NCBI GenBank assembly: GCA_030704615.1 | Contig: CM060734.1 | Span: 27,854,042-27,918,041 of the forward strand | Length of the DNA: 64,000 nucleotides | From: Takakia lepidozioides | Lineage: Eukaryota; Streptophyta; Takakiopsida; Takakiales; Takakiaceae | Direction: 5' to 3' | In this document: positions 11,160 through 22,064 of the stretch, in pieces | How positions within the stretch are numbered: the stretch's first letter is position 1 | Layout of the letters: each line of letters begins with the position of its first letter | Notes under the pieces: model-generated | Seen by the model: only the letters and a program-made list of their open reading frames with translations | What the model was told of the DNA's origin: nothing | Database searches by the model: none | Position numbers and translations under genes: made by a program

Positions 11160-11700
11160 ACAAGTGCACACTCACATTATCCAAAGTGGATTCACGCCAA
11201 ATGTTTTTCTACTCAACACCCTTGTCAACATGTATGTTAAGTGTGTGGAGATGCTCACCAAGTTTTCCATAGAGTGCCTCAACGATCTTTGATCACGTGG
11301 AATATAATGTTGGCAGGATTTACCAAGGATGGGTGTGGTAGGAATGCTTTGGAGACCTATGAGCAACTGCTGCGCGAAGGGTGAAGCCCAACCACATGAC
11401 GTTTGTTTGTGTTTGCAATGCGTGTACAAGGCTGGGAGCTCTAGAAAAGGGGAAAGAGGTCCATGGTGACATAGTCAAAGCTGGATTTGTACCAGATGTC
11501 ATTCTGAACCCTGCCCTGGTGGACATGTATGCCAAATGTGGGTGCATTGAGGATGCCAAGGGAGTGTTCAACACTATGGCTGAACGAGATGTGGTGTCGG
11601 AAGCTCGACCACATCATGTTTGTGTGCGTTTGCAGTGTGTGTGCAAGCCTGGCAGCCCTGGAAAGCACATGCAGGTCATCCATGATGTCCTCCCCCATGT
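11160..11700 (+). pseudogene. PPR (PLS-type) gene fragment
   Basis: The plus strand encodes consecutive plant pentatricopeptide repeats. At about 11,163 VHTHIIQSGFTPNVFLLNTL then VNMYVKC; after frame loss RSLITWNIMLAGFTKDGCG at about 11,287; after a further one-base shift near 11,375 KPNHMTFVCVCNACTRLGAL, EKGKEVHGDIVKAGFVPDV, NPALVDMYAKCGCIEDAKGV and FNTMAERDVVS. A further partial repeat (LDHIMFVCVCSVCASLAALE) follows at about 11,607. PLS-type PPR proteins bind organellar RNA, often for C-to-U editing. The frame breaks and missing start and C-terminal domains make this a pseudogene fragment. Confidence 0.85.
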
Positions 11701-11885
11701 CTCACAGACTGGAAACAAGTTCAGGAAAGTTTTTTGCCTAACTTCATTTTCATCAGACAATTTCATGGCAGCAGACATGGCTTTGGCCACTACAGCCTCT
11801 AAGTTAGATTTATCTAGCAGGGTCAAGACTTGCGGATCCAGATTCAGATCCTTGAGAATTTTTGGGCATCCATGTGTGTGTGCAG

Positions 11886-13577
11886 GGGTTCAGCTGCAGG
11901 ATCATTGGTGGCGTATGCACTCTCAATCATTGGCATTGACCCTATCAAGCATGGTCTCTATTATCCTCTCCCAAGTGCATGTTTGTGAAGTCCCTTGATT
12001 GATGACAGCTCATATAGCCTCTACTTGCTATATTTACTACTCAACAAGGTTTTCATATGTGTAATGCTGAAGCAATAACTGAACCTAGACACGGACACCA
12101 AGTCCAGGAGCTGTGAGACACAAGCTAAAGTTGTCGCTGACATGGGGGTTGGGCATGCAGGGCTCCTATTTGAACGGTTTTTGAATGAGGAACGGCAGTC
12201 GTTGCCTGATATTGACACTGACTTTTGTCCTGAGCAGCGTGACAAGGTGGGTACAATGCCACAGAACTTTGCAAGCCCCAATACACCTGCATGTACGTGG
12301 GAAGTACCATTAGGAGGGAAGAAGGTTGACAGTTGGAGGGGAACAGGATGGCGCAACAAAGTGAATGAATTGTGCTGACAGAAACAGAGGCTGTTACAAG
12401 ATGTAATTAAAGGAACTTTATGCCTTGGATTTTCTCCTGTAAAATGAACTAAAGCTGACGAGGGATGCCACAGGTGATTGCATATGTTACCAACAAATAT
12501 GGAGAGGACCAGGTAGCACAAATCGCAACATTGACACGATTGACATCAAAAGCTATATTGAAAGATGTGGGGTGTATGCTGGGGAAGCCCTACCGTGAAT
12601 GTGCTGAGTTGATCGAGCTGGTCAGGAACTGTGTTTGATGTTTGGTTTCTCTAATTTAATGGTTTGGAGGTCCAATTTCACTTTATCTCTTTTTGGCATG
12701 TTTCACCTTACTTGAGGCCTTGGTTAAATTGATCTTGTGTCAGTTTATTGTGCTTCACCTGCTTTTATGTGATTTCACCCGGGGATAAAATATATAGATG
12801 GGTGGTAACAGGTGCCAAGTATTCGGGGGAAGACTATGAAGTTGGCAAACATGATAACATGCAACTCTCCCTCCAAGAAGTCTGTCAAGCGCTATCATGA
12901 GAACTTGGAGGTTCATCCCTAATTGATTTCACGTTATCTTGCTTAGCAGGTGGAACACAATGATTTCCTCTTCTTTTTCCTTGTGATCTGATCCTCATTC
13001 TGGGTAGGGTTTTAACCTTTGACATAACTAAACAGTTTTTTTGTGTTCTGATTCCAGCTTCGGCTCGTTGAAATGTGAGCCAATACAGGATTGTCATTCT
13101 GTATGTGTCCCCTCATGAATACGAGCTATTGACATTATCCAAGGTCTCTTGGGAAGGTCTTGATGCTGACTCAAATCTATACTGATGGGTGAAGGTGTGG
13201 GTAGACATGGCCATGGCATTGGAGGATAAAAGCTTTGGTGTGCATCCAGCAGGCTTGGTCATTGCTCCTGTCTGACTGAGGTCATTCTCCCCGGGATTAT
13301 TGACCCAGATTATTGACCCATGCAGGTAGTTCCCTTACGGCATGCCCTTGGTGAGAAGGGCATGGTGGTCACACAATACACAATGGATGGAGTTGAGGCC
13401 CTGGGTTTGCTGAAGATGGACTTGTTGGGTCTGAAGAATCTCACTTTGATAGCACTTGTTTACAAGTTGGTGCATGATAACTATGGCTTAGAGCTGGTGC
13501 CATTGGAGAAGCTACCCACTGACAATATCAAAACGTTTGAGCTTCCTGCAAGTGGACAACTTGACGGTATATTCCAA
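11886..13577 (+). CDS. Bacterial-type DNA polymerase III alpha subunit (DnaE-like), intron-split, partial
   Basis: Exons on the plus strand, joined across GT-AG introns, give successive blocks of C-family polymerase alpha in the right order. 11,886-11,953: [19 protein letters not shown]. 12,161-12,246: [20 protein letters not shown], with the PDxDxDF catalytic aspartates. 12,472-12,630: [20 protein letters not shown]. From 12,812: [12 protein letters not shown]. About 13,197-13,269: [18 protein letters not shown]. 13,326-13,577: [20 protein letters not shown] then LGLKNL, with the third catalytic Asp. The phase is kept across the 11,954-12,160 and 12,247-12,471 introns, so it evolved as a spliced nuclear gene. 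The N-terminal PHP domain and everything after the palm are not seen; the region around 12,870-13,190 is unclear. Whether it is still expressed cannot be told. Confidence 0.8.
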
Positions 13578-14032
13578 GTTTGGTTTGCTTCTCTCTTCTA
13601 ACTAGACAAACATATTGCAAGGTGCAGCAGAATAGAACTTGCATCAGAGCGGGAAGTTTCAAGAGGCTAACAAATGCTGACCACCTCAGAATAGAAGCCT
13701 TCTATACTCATACCTTGTCTCCTTTTGAACACGACCATGAACCCCTTCTGAACAAAAGGCTGGGGAGCTCTTCTATTCAGGCTATCCAGCTGAAACTCAA
13801 CCGCTAAAAAGCTACATTGCTTGAGGCTGGACAAACTTCCTTATAAACACGTGTTAAAGTCTCATTTCGCTGGACCCTAACACCGGGTGGTGGTCTACCA
13901 CTTCCACTCGACGACATATACGCTGAAGTGTAATAAGAACTTGACCACACAATTTTATAACTCAAGAGTACAGATATGCAATTGCTTGCTTTGTAACATG
14001 GTCTGTAGAACTCCACAAATCTCACCAACTTG
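13578..14032. other. No recognisable gene
   Basis: Sequence between the last DnaE-like exon and the next PPR remnant. I see no further polymerase blocks and no repeat structure. Confidence 0.3.
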
Positions 14033-14690
14033 TCATGTGTGTAAAAGGTGCATGGTTGCATCACCAAAGCTGGAATTGTACCAGATGTGATTATGAACAA
14101 TACCCTCCTGGGCATGGATAGCTGAAGGCGCATGGATAGAGAATGGGTGCAGATTCATCCAAGAGGGCTGGATTTCAAGCTCCAAATTACCTATGATTCC
14201 CTGTGGAAGGATAGCTACAAGAAACCTGCATAGGTAGATGGTCAACTGGAAGCCGCAGCAGCAGCGACAAATCAGGCACTGCTAATGAAGGCACCTTCTT
14301 CAACACATGAGACCCTGTTTTTCCCTCTTAACAAAATCGGCCCTAAATTTCTATGTTGAATTCTGCAAGTTAGCTGGTTGAGTGAATGTAGTTTGGAGTG
14401 ACTTTGACATGATACTGCCAATGTGACAACAGGAAAGTATCAAAAAACAGGTAACAGAGATGAGGACAAGCTGTGGAATGAATACTTTTCTGACCCCAGT
14501 CAATGGTGGGACAACTGAGGCAAAAATGTGTATGCCTATCAATTACCATATATCATTATGAACACTGCCCTGGTGGACATGTATGCCAAATGTGGGTGCA
14601 TCGAGGATGCAAAGGGAGTGTTCAATACTATGGCTGAATGAGATGTGGTGTCGTGGAGTGCGATGCTTGCAGCCACCGCGCTACCTGTCA
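14033..14690 (+). pseudogene. PPR remnants in a segmental duplicate
   Basis: At 14,070-14,115 the sequence resembles the stretch at about 11,485-11,530 (KAGIVPDVIMNNTLL against KAGFVPDVILNPALV). At 14,100-14,195 it resembles 11,035-11,110 at DNA level. At 14,550-14,660 a better-preserved repeat reads IMNTALVDMYAKCGCIEDAK then GVFNTMAE, then a stop, then DVVSWSAMLAA. The TGA after NTMAE is one change from CGA (Arg), which the copy at 11,580 still has. These are dead pieces of the same PPR gene as at 11.2-11.7 kb. Confidence 0.75.
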
Positions 14691-15290
14691 GCACTTGACA
14701 ACTCCCAAACCTCCAGTCCTTGACTGCCAGAATGGGGTAAGGGTTCCCTACCTACAATTTTCCATTTTGCACACATCGAGTTTGTGTAATGGTGCTTAGA
14801 CATTCTTAGCGATGTTAATTTGTTTCACATATGTCAATGTTGCTGGTGCTATTATATTGCCTGAAAGCTTGCTCAAGTATCTTCTGCCGTTTTCGGGCTG
14901 GATGACAATTGAAGGTGGGTGACCAAGTCCGGCCAAGCCAGTGTATACATATTCTGCGCAGGCATTTGGAAGTCTACTTAGACTTTGCAGCTTTGTGCAT
15001 TTTTGTAGCAGCTCCAGATTAGATTATGGAACGGATCTCTGAACATTAAGTCACGTTGTATTTGAATTGATGTTCCAATTTCAAATGTGCTTTCATGTTT
15101 CAATGGTGTTTTCGAGTGCTTTCAATGTTGCTTTCATGTTTCAATGCTGCTAGAGTCAGGCCCATGACTACGGTCATGTACACGACTACCTCCCATCCAC
15201 AGAGCCTCCGCCACGTGCCACTTTCACCCCTCATGTTCGCCCATATTCGTGCCATGTGCAGTATCCATAGTGCGCCATGGAAGTCATATG
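14691..15290. other. No recognisable gene
   Basis: About 600 bases with short imperfect reiterations (for example TTTCATGTTTCAATG at 15,090-15,150). No coding pattern or mobile-element end is seen. Confidence 0.35.
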
Positions 15291-15294
15291 TGCC

Positions 15295-15547
15295 GTCATT
15301 CGTTTAATCTCATATTACTCAGGGATGTATGAGACGATATTCTGAAGACGCTGCGGAAGTTTCAAAGCGAACGAAAATCATTTGGATAGGCATCCATCCG
15401 TTGGCCCATTGAACAAATTTCGTTTCATCTCATATTACACTGGGACCCGTCTTATGGTATGTGGAACATACTGGCCTGAAGTTTGAAAGTAAACAAAACT
15501 CATCTGGATGGGCAACCGTCCGTTGGGCCATTGAATGAATTTCGATT
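15295..15547. repeat. Two ~125-bp tandem copies next to LTR copy A
   Basis: The stretch with TCATATTAC...TTTGAAAG/TTTCAAAG...CATCTGGATGGGCA...CCATTGAA occurs at about 15,295-15,412 and again at 15,413-15,541, diverged. The LTR of the next element starts directly after the second copy at 15,548. Confidence 0.6.
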
Positions 15548-16073
15548 TGTCGCGGCCCTTTGCCTTGAGGGCGGGGGGGCGGAACACAAGAGGGGCTGCC
15601 CCTGTGGTGGGGGTAGTGGCAACGTTAGGGGCTCATCACGGTCCATTGGGCCGTGGTACCAGGTGGGCCAAGACTCACTATGACTCACAAGGAATCGAGG
15701 GTCTTGGTGGTGGTTCACCATAAAAGGATTTGGTTATTTGCGAAACCCCCGTCGACACCTACAAAAAAATATATAGGGAGTAGTAACCCCGAGAACAGTG
15801 CAAGCCCGTTGAGTGACCAAAAGGTAGTGAATAAGCAAGCGAGCTGGAAAGCGACCAAGGTGTGGGAGCTATTCCGGACTGCCATCAACCAAAGGGAATT
15901 TCCATTGGGCCCGATAGTTTGAGGGTCCTGTGTGGGAGCAATGGGGACCGTTATGCCCCGGTGAGAAGCCGAAGCTCCGAGTTGGCCTGGCGGCCAGGTT
16001 GGGAGTTAGGCACGCGCATCAAAGCGAGTAACTATGACTTGAAGGGGAGTTTACCAAAGTGAGGTGCGCAACA
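15548..16073 (+). repeat. 5' LTR of gypsy copy A (shortened)
   Basis: It starts TGTCGCGGCCCTTTGCCTTG and ends GCGCAACA, the TG...CA form of an LTR, followed at 16,076-16,087 by an initiator-Met primer site (TGATATCAGAGC, one mismatch from TGGTATCAGAGC). A TATA-like ATATATAGGG lies at about 15,767. Compared with LTRs at 39,541 (725 bp) and 62,286 (729 bp) it lacks about 200 bp near its 5' part. Confidence 0.9.
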
Positions 16074-16128
16074 CTTGATATCAGAGCCTAGGGTTCAGTA
16101 TGCGATCGCCCTTGGGATTGGCCTCACT

Positions 16129-17375
16129 ATGGGGCCGAGCGAGACCAAGCGAAAGCGCAACGGCCTGAAAGCCGATGATCCTAGTGAGCCTGGTGGGGCC
16201 GACGCGATGCCGGAGCGGCAAACGAAAGAGGTTATTTATGCTTCTGAAAGCGAGGCCGCTCAAGAGCAAGAGACATTTGGGGAGTCGGTGCCAGTCCAAC
16301 AGATGCCGCTAATGCCACCAACTTTCTGGGAAGGCTTTCTGGCGCAGTTTGGCGGGACGTTGAAAGACGTGATGAGGGCGGCTACTCCACTTCAACTAAG
16401 GCGAAGTTTAAGGTGAAGCCTAAGGAACCCGACACCTTCGAGGGCGTCCGAAATCGGAGGGCACTCAACACCTGGCTCTTGGAGCTGGAGCAGTACTTCC
16501 GGGCGGCCAAGCTGAGTGACGAGGATCGGGTGGAAGTGGCTCCCACCTATTTGAGGGGCTATGCTCAACAATGGTGGCAGAAGCGTCTTAATAACCAAGG
16601 GCCAAACCCTGAGCCCTTGAGTTGGGGTGAGTTCAAGGAACTCATGAAAAAACAGTTTGTACCTCTCCACGCGTCCTGGCTTGCTCGGGACAAAATGAGG
16701 AACTTGAAGCAAATAGATGACATTCGAGGATATGTTCAGACTTTCAATGTATTGTTGTTTGAAGTCGCGGACATGGTGGAATCAGATATGGTCTTCAAAT
16801 TTGTGGCGGGACTGGCCCCATGGGCTAAGCGGAAGTTGGAGGAGATGCCACCAAAGACTTTGAACGAGGCCATTGAAAGGGCTGAATGCTTCTCGGATGT
16901 CATTATGGGTGAAAGACAAGGCCGTACGGAGCCGAACCACAAGAAGGTCCGACGGGAATGTGATTGATTCCGGTCGGAAAAGAAGTGGGATAAGCCACAC
17001 GACGACAATGACAATGACAATTGGAGATCGAAGGGAGGGCCTTTGCATGCCAGGGCGGCACCCGGTGCTCCGAAAAGAAAAATAGGTGGACGGCACATGG
17101 CAGGCAGATGACGACCTTTGATGGGGCGTGCTTTAATTGCGGGGAGACTAGGCACATGGCCAAAAAGTGCCCGAAACCCCGACAGTTGAACATGACAACG
17201 GGGACCACGGAGCTTTCCGAAGACTCCATCAACCGCTTGGTGGAGGCAGTGGTCGCCAAGACTTTGCAAGGTAGGCGACTACACGTGTGAGCTGTTCCAG
17301 GAGGCTGAAGCATCACGTAGCGGAAGCCGCTTCATGTTCGTAAGTAGCAAAATTTTCGGAACTAACATGTCGTTG
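16129..17375 (+). pseudogene. Gag of gypsy copy A, frameshifted and truncated
   Basis: Begins MGPSETKRKRNG, acidic linker, then after a one-base shift near 16,385 the gag core AKFKVKPKEPDTFEGV, LELEQYFRAAKLSDEDRVEV, AQQWWQKRL, LARDKMRNLKQIDDIRGYV. Then a TGA near 16,965, another shift and a CCHC knuckle CFNCGETRHMAKKC. It stops at about 17,375 within the segment that in copy C leads into the protease (GTNVSLLVDTG), where the palindromic array begins. So protease and pol are missing. Homologous to gag copies B and C, with a chromovirus-like pol seen downstream of B. Confidence 0.9.
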
Positions 17376-17379
17376 TCGT

Positions 17380-18322
17380 ATAGACGGTCGCTTTATTTTA
17401 AAAAAAAACAAAAAAGAGCGATCGCCATTGGGCGGTCGCATCATCTTTTATAAATACCAAAAAGAGCGACCACCATATGGTGGTCGTTTCATTTAAAACA
17501 AATACCTAAAAAAACGACCGCCGTATTGACGGTCGTTTCATTTTAAAAAAACAAAAAAGAACGCCCGCCATAGGACGGTCGCTTCACTTTTTAGAAAAAC
17601 TTAACAGAGCGACCGCCGTAGTGGCAGTCGCTTCATTTTTTTTTAAAAAAAATAAAGAAATTGCAAAAAAAAACATAAACGAGCGACCGCCGAATTGGCG
17701 GTCACTTCAGTTTCTTAAAAAGAGAAGAAGAGCGACCGCCGTATGGCGGTCCCCACAGTTTTTTTTTTTTAATTTTTTTTTTTAAAACAATTTTTTTTCT
17801 TCGTAGTGACTCAGCGCAGATGACACGTAGTGCTTAAGAATAATCGACTTGTGCTTGTAGCTCAATCGGATAGAGCACCAAACTACGGATTTGGGGGTTG
17901 AGAGAAAACTTAAAGGAGCGACCGCCGTAATGGCGGTCGCTTCAGTTTTTTCATTTTTTAAAATATTAAAAATTTGTTATTATTATTTTAAAAAAAACTT
18001 ATAGGAGCGACCGCCAATAATCGCTTCAGTTTTTTAAAAAGTGAAAAAGAGCGACCGCCATCGGGCGGTCGCTTCATTTTCTTAAGAATTGTTTTTAAAA
18101 AAAATTGTAAATTTATAATTAAAAAATAAAATAAAGGAGCGACCTCTGTATTGGCAGTCACTTCACTTTCTTAAAAAGCGAAGAAGAGCGACCGCCGTAT
18201 GGCGATCGCTTCATTTTTTTTATTTTAAAAAACTTATTTTAAAATTTAACTTTTTTTTTAAAATAAAAAATAAAATAAAATAAAAACTTAAAGGAGAGAC
18301 CGCCGTATTGGCGGTTGCTTCA
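17380..18322. repeat. Palindrome array, family 2 (GCGACCGCC...GGCGGTCGC), in an intron of G3
   Basis: About 14 copies of a 24-28 bp inverted repeat, typically GAGCGACCGCC-NNNN-GGCGGTCGCTTC, sit at about 17,384, 17,417, 17,463, 17,511, 17,553, 17,607, 17,680, 17,728, 17,917, 18,005, 18,049, 18,136, 18,186 and 18,294. Spacers are AT-rich homopolymer-like runs of 20-80 bp. Arms covary: the copy at 17,463 is GCGACCACC...GGTGGTCGT and the one at 17,511 begins ACGACCG and ends CGGTCGT. The right end lies one base from a splice donor of the minus-strand gene (GT at 18,323-18,322), so the array fills the start of that intron. Its left end meets truncated gypsy copy A. Confidence 0.85.
17851..17904 (+). 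pseudogene. tRNA-Arg(ACG) fragment, organelle-type
   Basis: The sequence folds as acceptor 5' strand GTGCTTG, D-arm GCTC/GAGC, anticodon arm CCAAA-CTACGGA-TTTGG with anticodon ACG at 17,885-17,887, variable loop and the first half of the T stem (GAGAG). The rest of the T arm and the acceptor 3' strand (expected CAAGCAC) are missing; the next bases lead into a palindrome copy. From memory of plant mitochondrial tRNAs it most resembles a mitochondrial trnR(ACG), so it is probably organelle-derived DNA in the nucleus. Confidence 0.65.
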
Positions 18323-18323
18323 C

Positions 18324-20727
18324 CTGCCTCCGTCAACGGCTCCAAGTTTTTGAGTGCCTCGAGCTCGTGTTCGGATACTTCTTGAATAGTTCAAGCTCCA
18401 CATCAGGAATAACTTTTGCTAGCAAGTCCAACCACCAAGAGCAAGGCAGATGACTGGCTTTGACGTAGAGGGCCAACTGCCTTCCATTATACATTGTGCA
18501 GTCACCCCGCTCACTAGCCCACTGTGTCACCATGGCCGGCATACACTTGATGTGCTTGTTGGCGAGCAAGTAAAAGTTGAGGTACCTACCAAAAAAAATG
18601 TTGACATGTTCAAAGCTCGTCAGTTGCTGTCCTAACCCTCACCCTCAATCCATATATTTGCGCTTACATACATGTATAGGAGTGAGACATTTGACGTACC
18701 TGTATACAATTCTGCGGGCGGGCAAGCATCCCCCAGGCTGCTCGGTAATCGGCCAACTACGGCCAGGGCCATCCTTCATCTCCGACCAAAACAACTCTCT
18801 CCAATACTTTATGCGGAATTCATCCACCCACTCAGAGACAGACTTAATGGACGGTGCCTCTGCCGGGGTTGGTAGTTGTAAGAACCCTTTTTTAACGAGC
18901 ATCTGTAGCTGCCGCTCAGCTTCCTCCTTTTGCTGCGAGTCCAAACAAAGTGTGAGCAAAATAGCCCATGAATTAGAGGTGAAGAGAAACGAAAGTCACG
19001 AGCAAAGCCACATTACCTGGAACCACCACGTCATTTTGTCCAACCACAACCCAAAAAACAACGTCTGTTGGAGCAGTGGGAAATTTCACATCTTTCCGCG
19101 TCCCAGGGTCGGAATTCCAAATCTTCAACCACGCTACCTTCTCCTCAGCACTGACCTCACTGGTGGCCAGCATCTGCAAATTCATTTCCCAAAGCTGGAT
19201 CGCATATATTGAGGAGTAGTTTGCAACGTTCGTGTACTACTTCGTCTTATGCGCTTGAAAATCGTTTGCAATGGCCTTCTTTATGAGATCTGTGTTTTCT
19301 GCAGTGGCAGACAAATGCGCATGGGCATCCAAGCATGCGTTTTTTATTCTCCGAAATCCCTCTTGGCCCACGTACTCTATGAGAGCGTCTCGCGGCATCG
19401 TCATCCAATTCCCATCCCGCTTGTTTAAACACTTTTCGTAAACGTCTGGTGGGAGTGCAGATTGGTACTGCTCCACAGGAGTTGTAGCGCATTTCTGGAA
19501 GTAGAAGAGATTGTGCGGGAGTTCCGATGACACATTTCCACGATCTGTCACGCTGTGCAATGAACAGTGCCAAGGGACTTAGTCGGCAACGACTATGTGA
19601 ACAATAAGCATCCAATCGTATATAGTCGGCTCCGACTACAAGCTAACCATTAAACGTTAATTTATCTATTTCATTTTCCGTAAATCACTTAGTATCCTTC
19701 CGAGTGAGTGCTGCAGTCGGGACCGACTAATACACCGTGCTGGAATCAATAGAGAATTAAAACAAGAATGAAACAATAAACATAAAGCACGTCTACTTCT
19801 GCCCTCCACATTCAGTGTAAAGCAAACGAGGTTCGTAAAAGGTTAATGCAGTGGTAGTCGGCACCGACTATATCCCCAATATCGCCCAACTTGTGCGTAG
19901 GGAGTTGTAGTCGGTCCCGACTACACCCCATTGTCGTGCATGGGCATTATTGTCTCTGCAGTGTGCATGTCCATAATGTGCACTAATCGTTGCCGACTAT
20001 AACCACGTTTGGAGAGGTGTGGATACAATAGGTGCAGGATCACCCATGCTCAGGGTGAAATGAAAGGTACGCTCATGTGAGCAGAGATGTAAAGGACCTG
20101 CCATTGTGCCGACCATTTTTCCCGATCCGCGGCTTCGATTTCTTGCGACTCTCCATTGTCGTTGTTCGTAGAAAGCAGCAGTGAGGCCAAGGCGTCGTTG
20201 TACCTATCCGCTTCGAAGAATAGCTTGAGCTTGTTGATGCCCGGTCGCTCTGCCATTCGAACAACCGGAAGTGGCTTCATCCTACACAACGGGATTCGTG
20301 GAGGAGCCCCATTCTTCAGCAAGTGCGCAATGGAGCTCATAGTGTGGTTCATCGCGCTTGTTGTCAAGGACAAAAGCGCTTGCTTGCGCATGTCAGTAGT
20401 CAACACTACGTCTGCTTGAACGTTGAAGGCACCCGCCGGATTGGAGGTCCCACCTCCCTGTGCGCTTGTGGCTGGACCAGGCGAGGCGCCGGTTGCTGCT
20501 GTAGGGGGCGATTGAGGAATGCGTTCCCCGGAGAAGGTGGCGGCTGTGGACACCATGCCTCCTTCCTGCGAGGTCATTCCTTTCTTCCGGAGCTTCCCGG
20601 TCTTCTTTGGTGGTTTACCCGGATCGCCCTCAGTACTCTGCTGGGAGACGACCGTGCGAGTGCGCAGGACCCTACGATTTTGCGTGGACAGGGCAAACTC
20701 GTCGTCGTCATCCCCAATGTGCTCCAT
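18324..20727 (-). CDS. Unrecognised multi-exon gene G3, 3' end missing
   Basis: Minus-strand exons with GT-AG borders: exon 1 from MEHIGDDDDEFALS at 20,727 to a donor at about 20,098 or 20,075; exon 2 19,552-19,241 (VTDRGNVSSELPHNLFYFQK); exon 3 19,173-19,016 (MLATSEVSAEEKVAWLKIW); exon 4 18,932-18,700 (QKEEAERQLQMLVKKGFLQL); exon 5 18,585-18,324 (YLNFYLLANKHIKCMPAMVT). Exon 1 is Ser/Thr/Gly/Pro-rich with a basic patch (KPPKKTGKLRKKG). No domain is recognised. Exon 5 needs a one-base shift near 18,365 to stay open to its donor. Downstream exons would lie past the family 2 array, where copy A now sits, so the gene is broken or its last intron was invaded. Introns 1 and 5 carry different palindrome families. 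Confidence 0.55.
19553..20097. repeat. Palindromes, family 1 (TAGTCG...CGACTA), in intron 1 of G3
   Basis: Six copies of a 16-bp palindrome lie between exons 1 and 2 of G3: about 19,580, 19,623 (TAGTCGGCTCCGACTA), 19,714 (CAGTCGGGACCGACTA), 19,855 (TAGTCGGCACCGACTA), 19,908 (TAGTCGGTCCCGACTA) and 19,984. The outer arms AGTCG/CGACT are nearly constant and the central 4-6 bases vary. The adjacent exons contain none. Confidence 0.85.
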
Positions 20728-21353
20728 GACTCAACTTCCGCAACTCCACAGTGCAAAGGAAGGCGAAGGGTCGGGAGGTGGAAAAGTTCACAGCAGGGGG
20801 CACAGTGGAGCACACACAAAGGCATGACAAAACAACTGTATGTGGCCCTCAACGGATGCCTAAAATACTACACCTATGCTTACGAGCCACGTGCCCTCAT
20901 CCATGTTGGATGCGTACTCCGTGGAACGCGGCGAAATCTCCACTCCAAAATTCGATTTCAAAAATGAATGGATGCTAGCATCCCCAAAAACGTCATCCAC
21001 TTCCACATTCACAACAGTTTTTCATTCGTACATTATATGGAACAAGTTCAATTTGAATTTCGTGCGTACATACTTGTGGCCGAAAATGTTACATAGTAGT
21101 ACTATAATAGTTTATTACTAATAAAAAAATAAAACCCACAATACAATTTCATCGTCCCGAACTGTATTGCGTAATGGCCACATGGAACACATTCATTGAC
21201 CAATTAGCCATTTCTGTTTCGGACTCATCGTATGGACACGAAAGAGCGAAGCGAAGTTTACCGACATTTAAGCGACGTTTATCAAGCGTCCAAGACCGCA
21301 GGTTTTGGACACACCAAAACCTCGCATTACAACTTGTTCTATGCGAAATAATG
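20728..21353. other. Spacer 5' of G3
   Basis: No coding pattern is seen. It should hold the promoter of G3 but no convincing TATA box can be assigned. The first intergenic palindrome starts at 21,354. Confidence 0.3.
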
Positions 21354-22008
21354 TAGTCGGCAACGACTACATTCCAATTGTTCAATGGGTGTCATGATTC
21401 CAACGGATAGTCGCTACCGACTACATGCACATGCCACACCGTCATCGTCATGATGTAGATTACCGTAGTCGTTCCCGACTATGTGTTCATGGAGCATACA
21501 CTTTTGAAGGACCACGGAAAATCCGGCTTTCCATAAGCGTTATGAAGGGCCGTCAACGACCAAACGATACCATGCAAACTTAACATTTTTTCATTTTGTA
21601 TGCTAATGTTGTAGTCGGCAGCGACTACTATGGAATTTAACAATGGGTGGCATTATCCGTGCGGATAGTCGCTACCGACTACCACCACAACAGGTCATTG
21701 AAAATATACTTCGCACATATTTTACCATCTAGGCTATGTAGTCGGCATCGACTACAGTCGATTTTTCCGCCAATCCCCTGTTTTTGTAGTCGGTGGCGAC
21801 TTCCCGTATGTGTATAAAAACCGAGTGGAGGATGTTGGAGTCGGTACCGACTACCACCAACCCCGGAATGTGGAAGCTCTCACTTTCGGTGTCTTCACTC
21901 CATAGTCGGCTCCGACTATGTCCAAATGGACGATTTCAATGGACGCCCACATAGTCATCATTACCACCTTTCGAAGGTGGTAATGATGTCTCCAGTCGGT
22001 GCCGATTA
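21354..22008. repeat. Palindromes, family 1, between G3 and G1
   Basis: Ten copies in 655 bp: 21,354, 21,408, 21,466, 21,612, 21,665, 21,739, 21,787, 21,838, 21,903 and 21,993. Pairs recur as a larger unit: TAGTCGGCAACGACTA then ~40 bp then TAGTCGCTACCGACTA at 21,354/21,408, again at 21,612/21,665, and diverged at 23,199/23,253. The palindromes are clearly better conserved than the DNA between them. Confidence 0.85.
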
Positions 22009-22064
22009 TAGCACTTACATAATGTACCCCCTATCCCAATCCCACACGACATGAGGAGTGCGAC

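Noticed and set aside
11886-13577. Bacterial contamination or misassembly as source of the DnaE-like exons
   Set aside because: The coding blocks are separated by GT-AG introns with conserved phase and are flanked by plant PPR remnants and retroelements.
17380-18322. CRISPR array
   Set aside because: The repeats are themselves palindromes of variable sequence, the spacers are AT-rich and unequal (20-80 bp), there are no cas genes, and the array lies in a eukaryotic intron.
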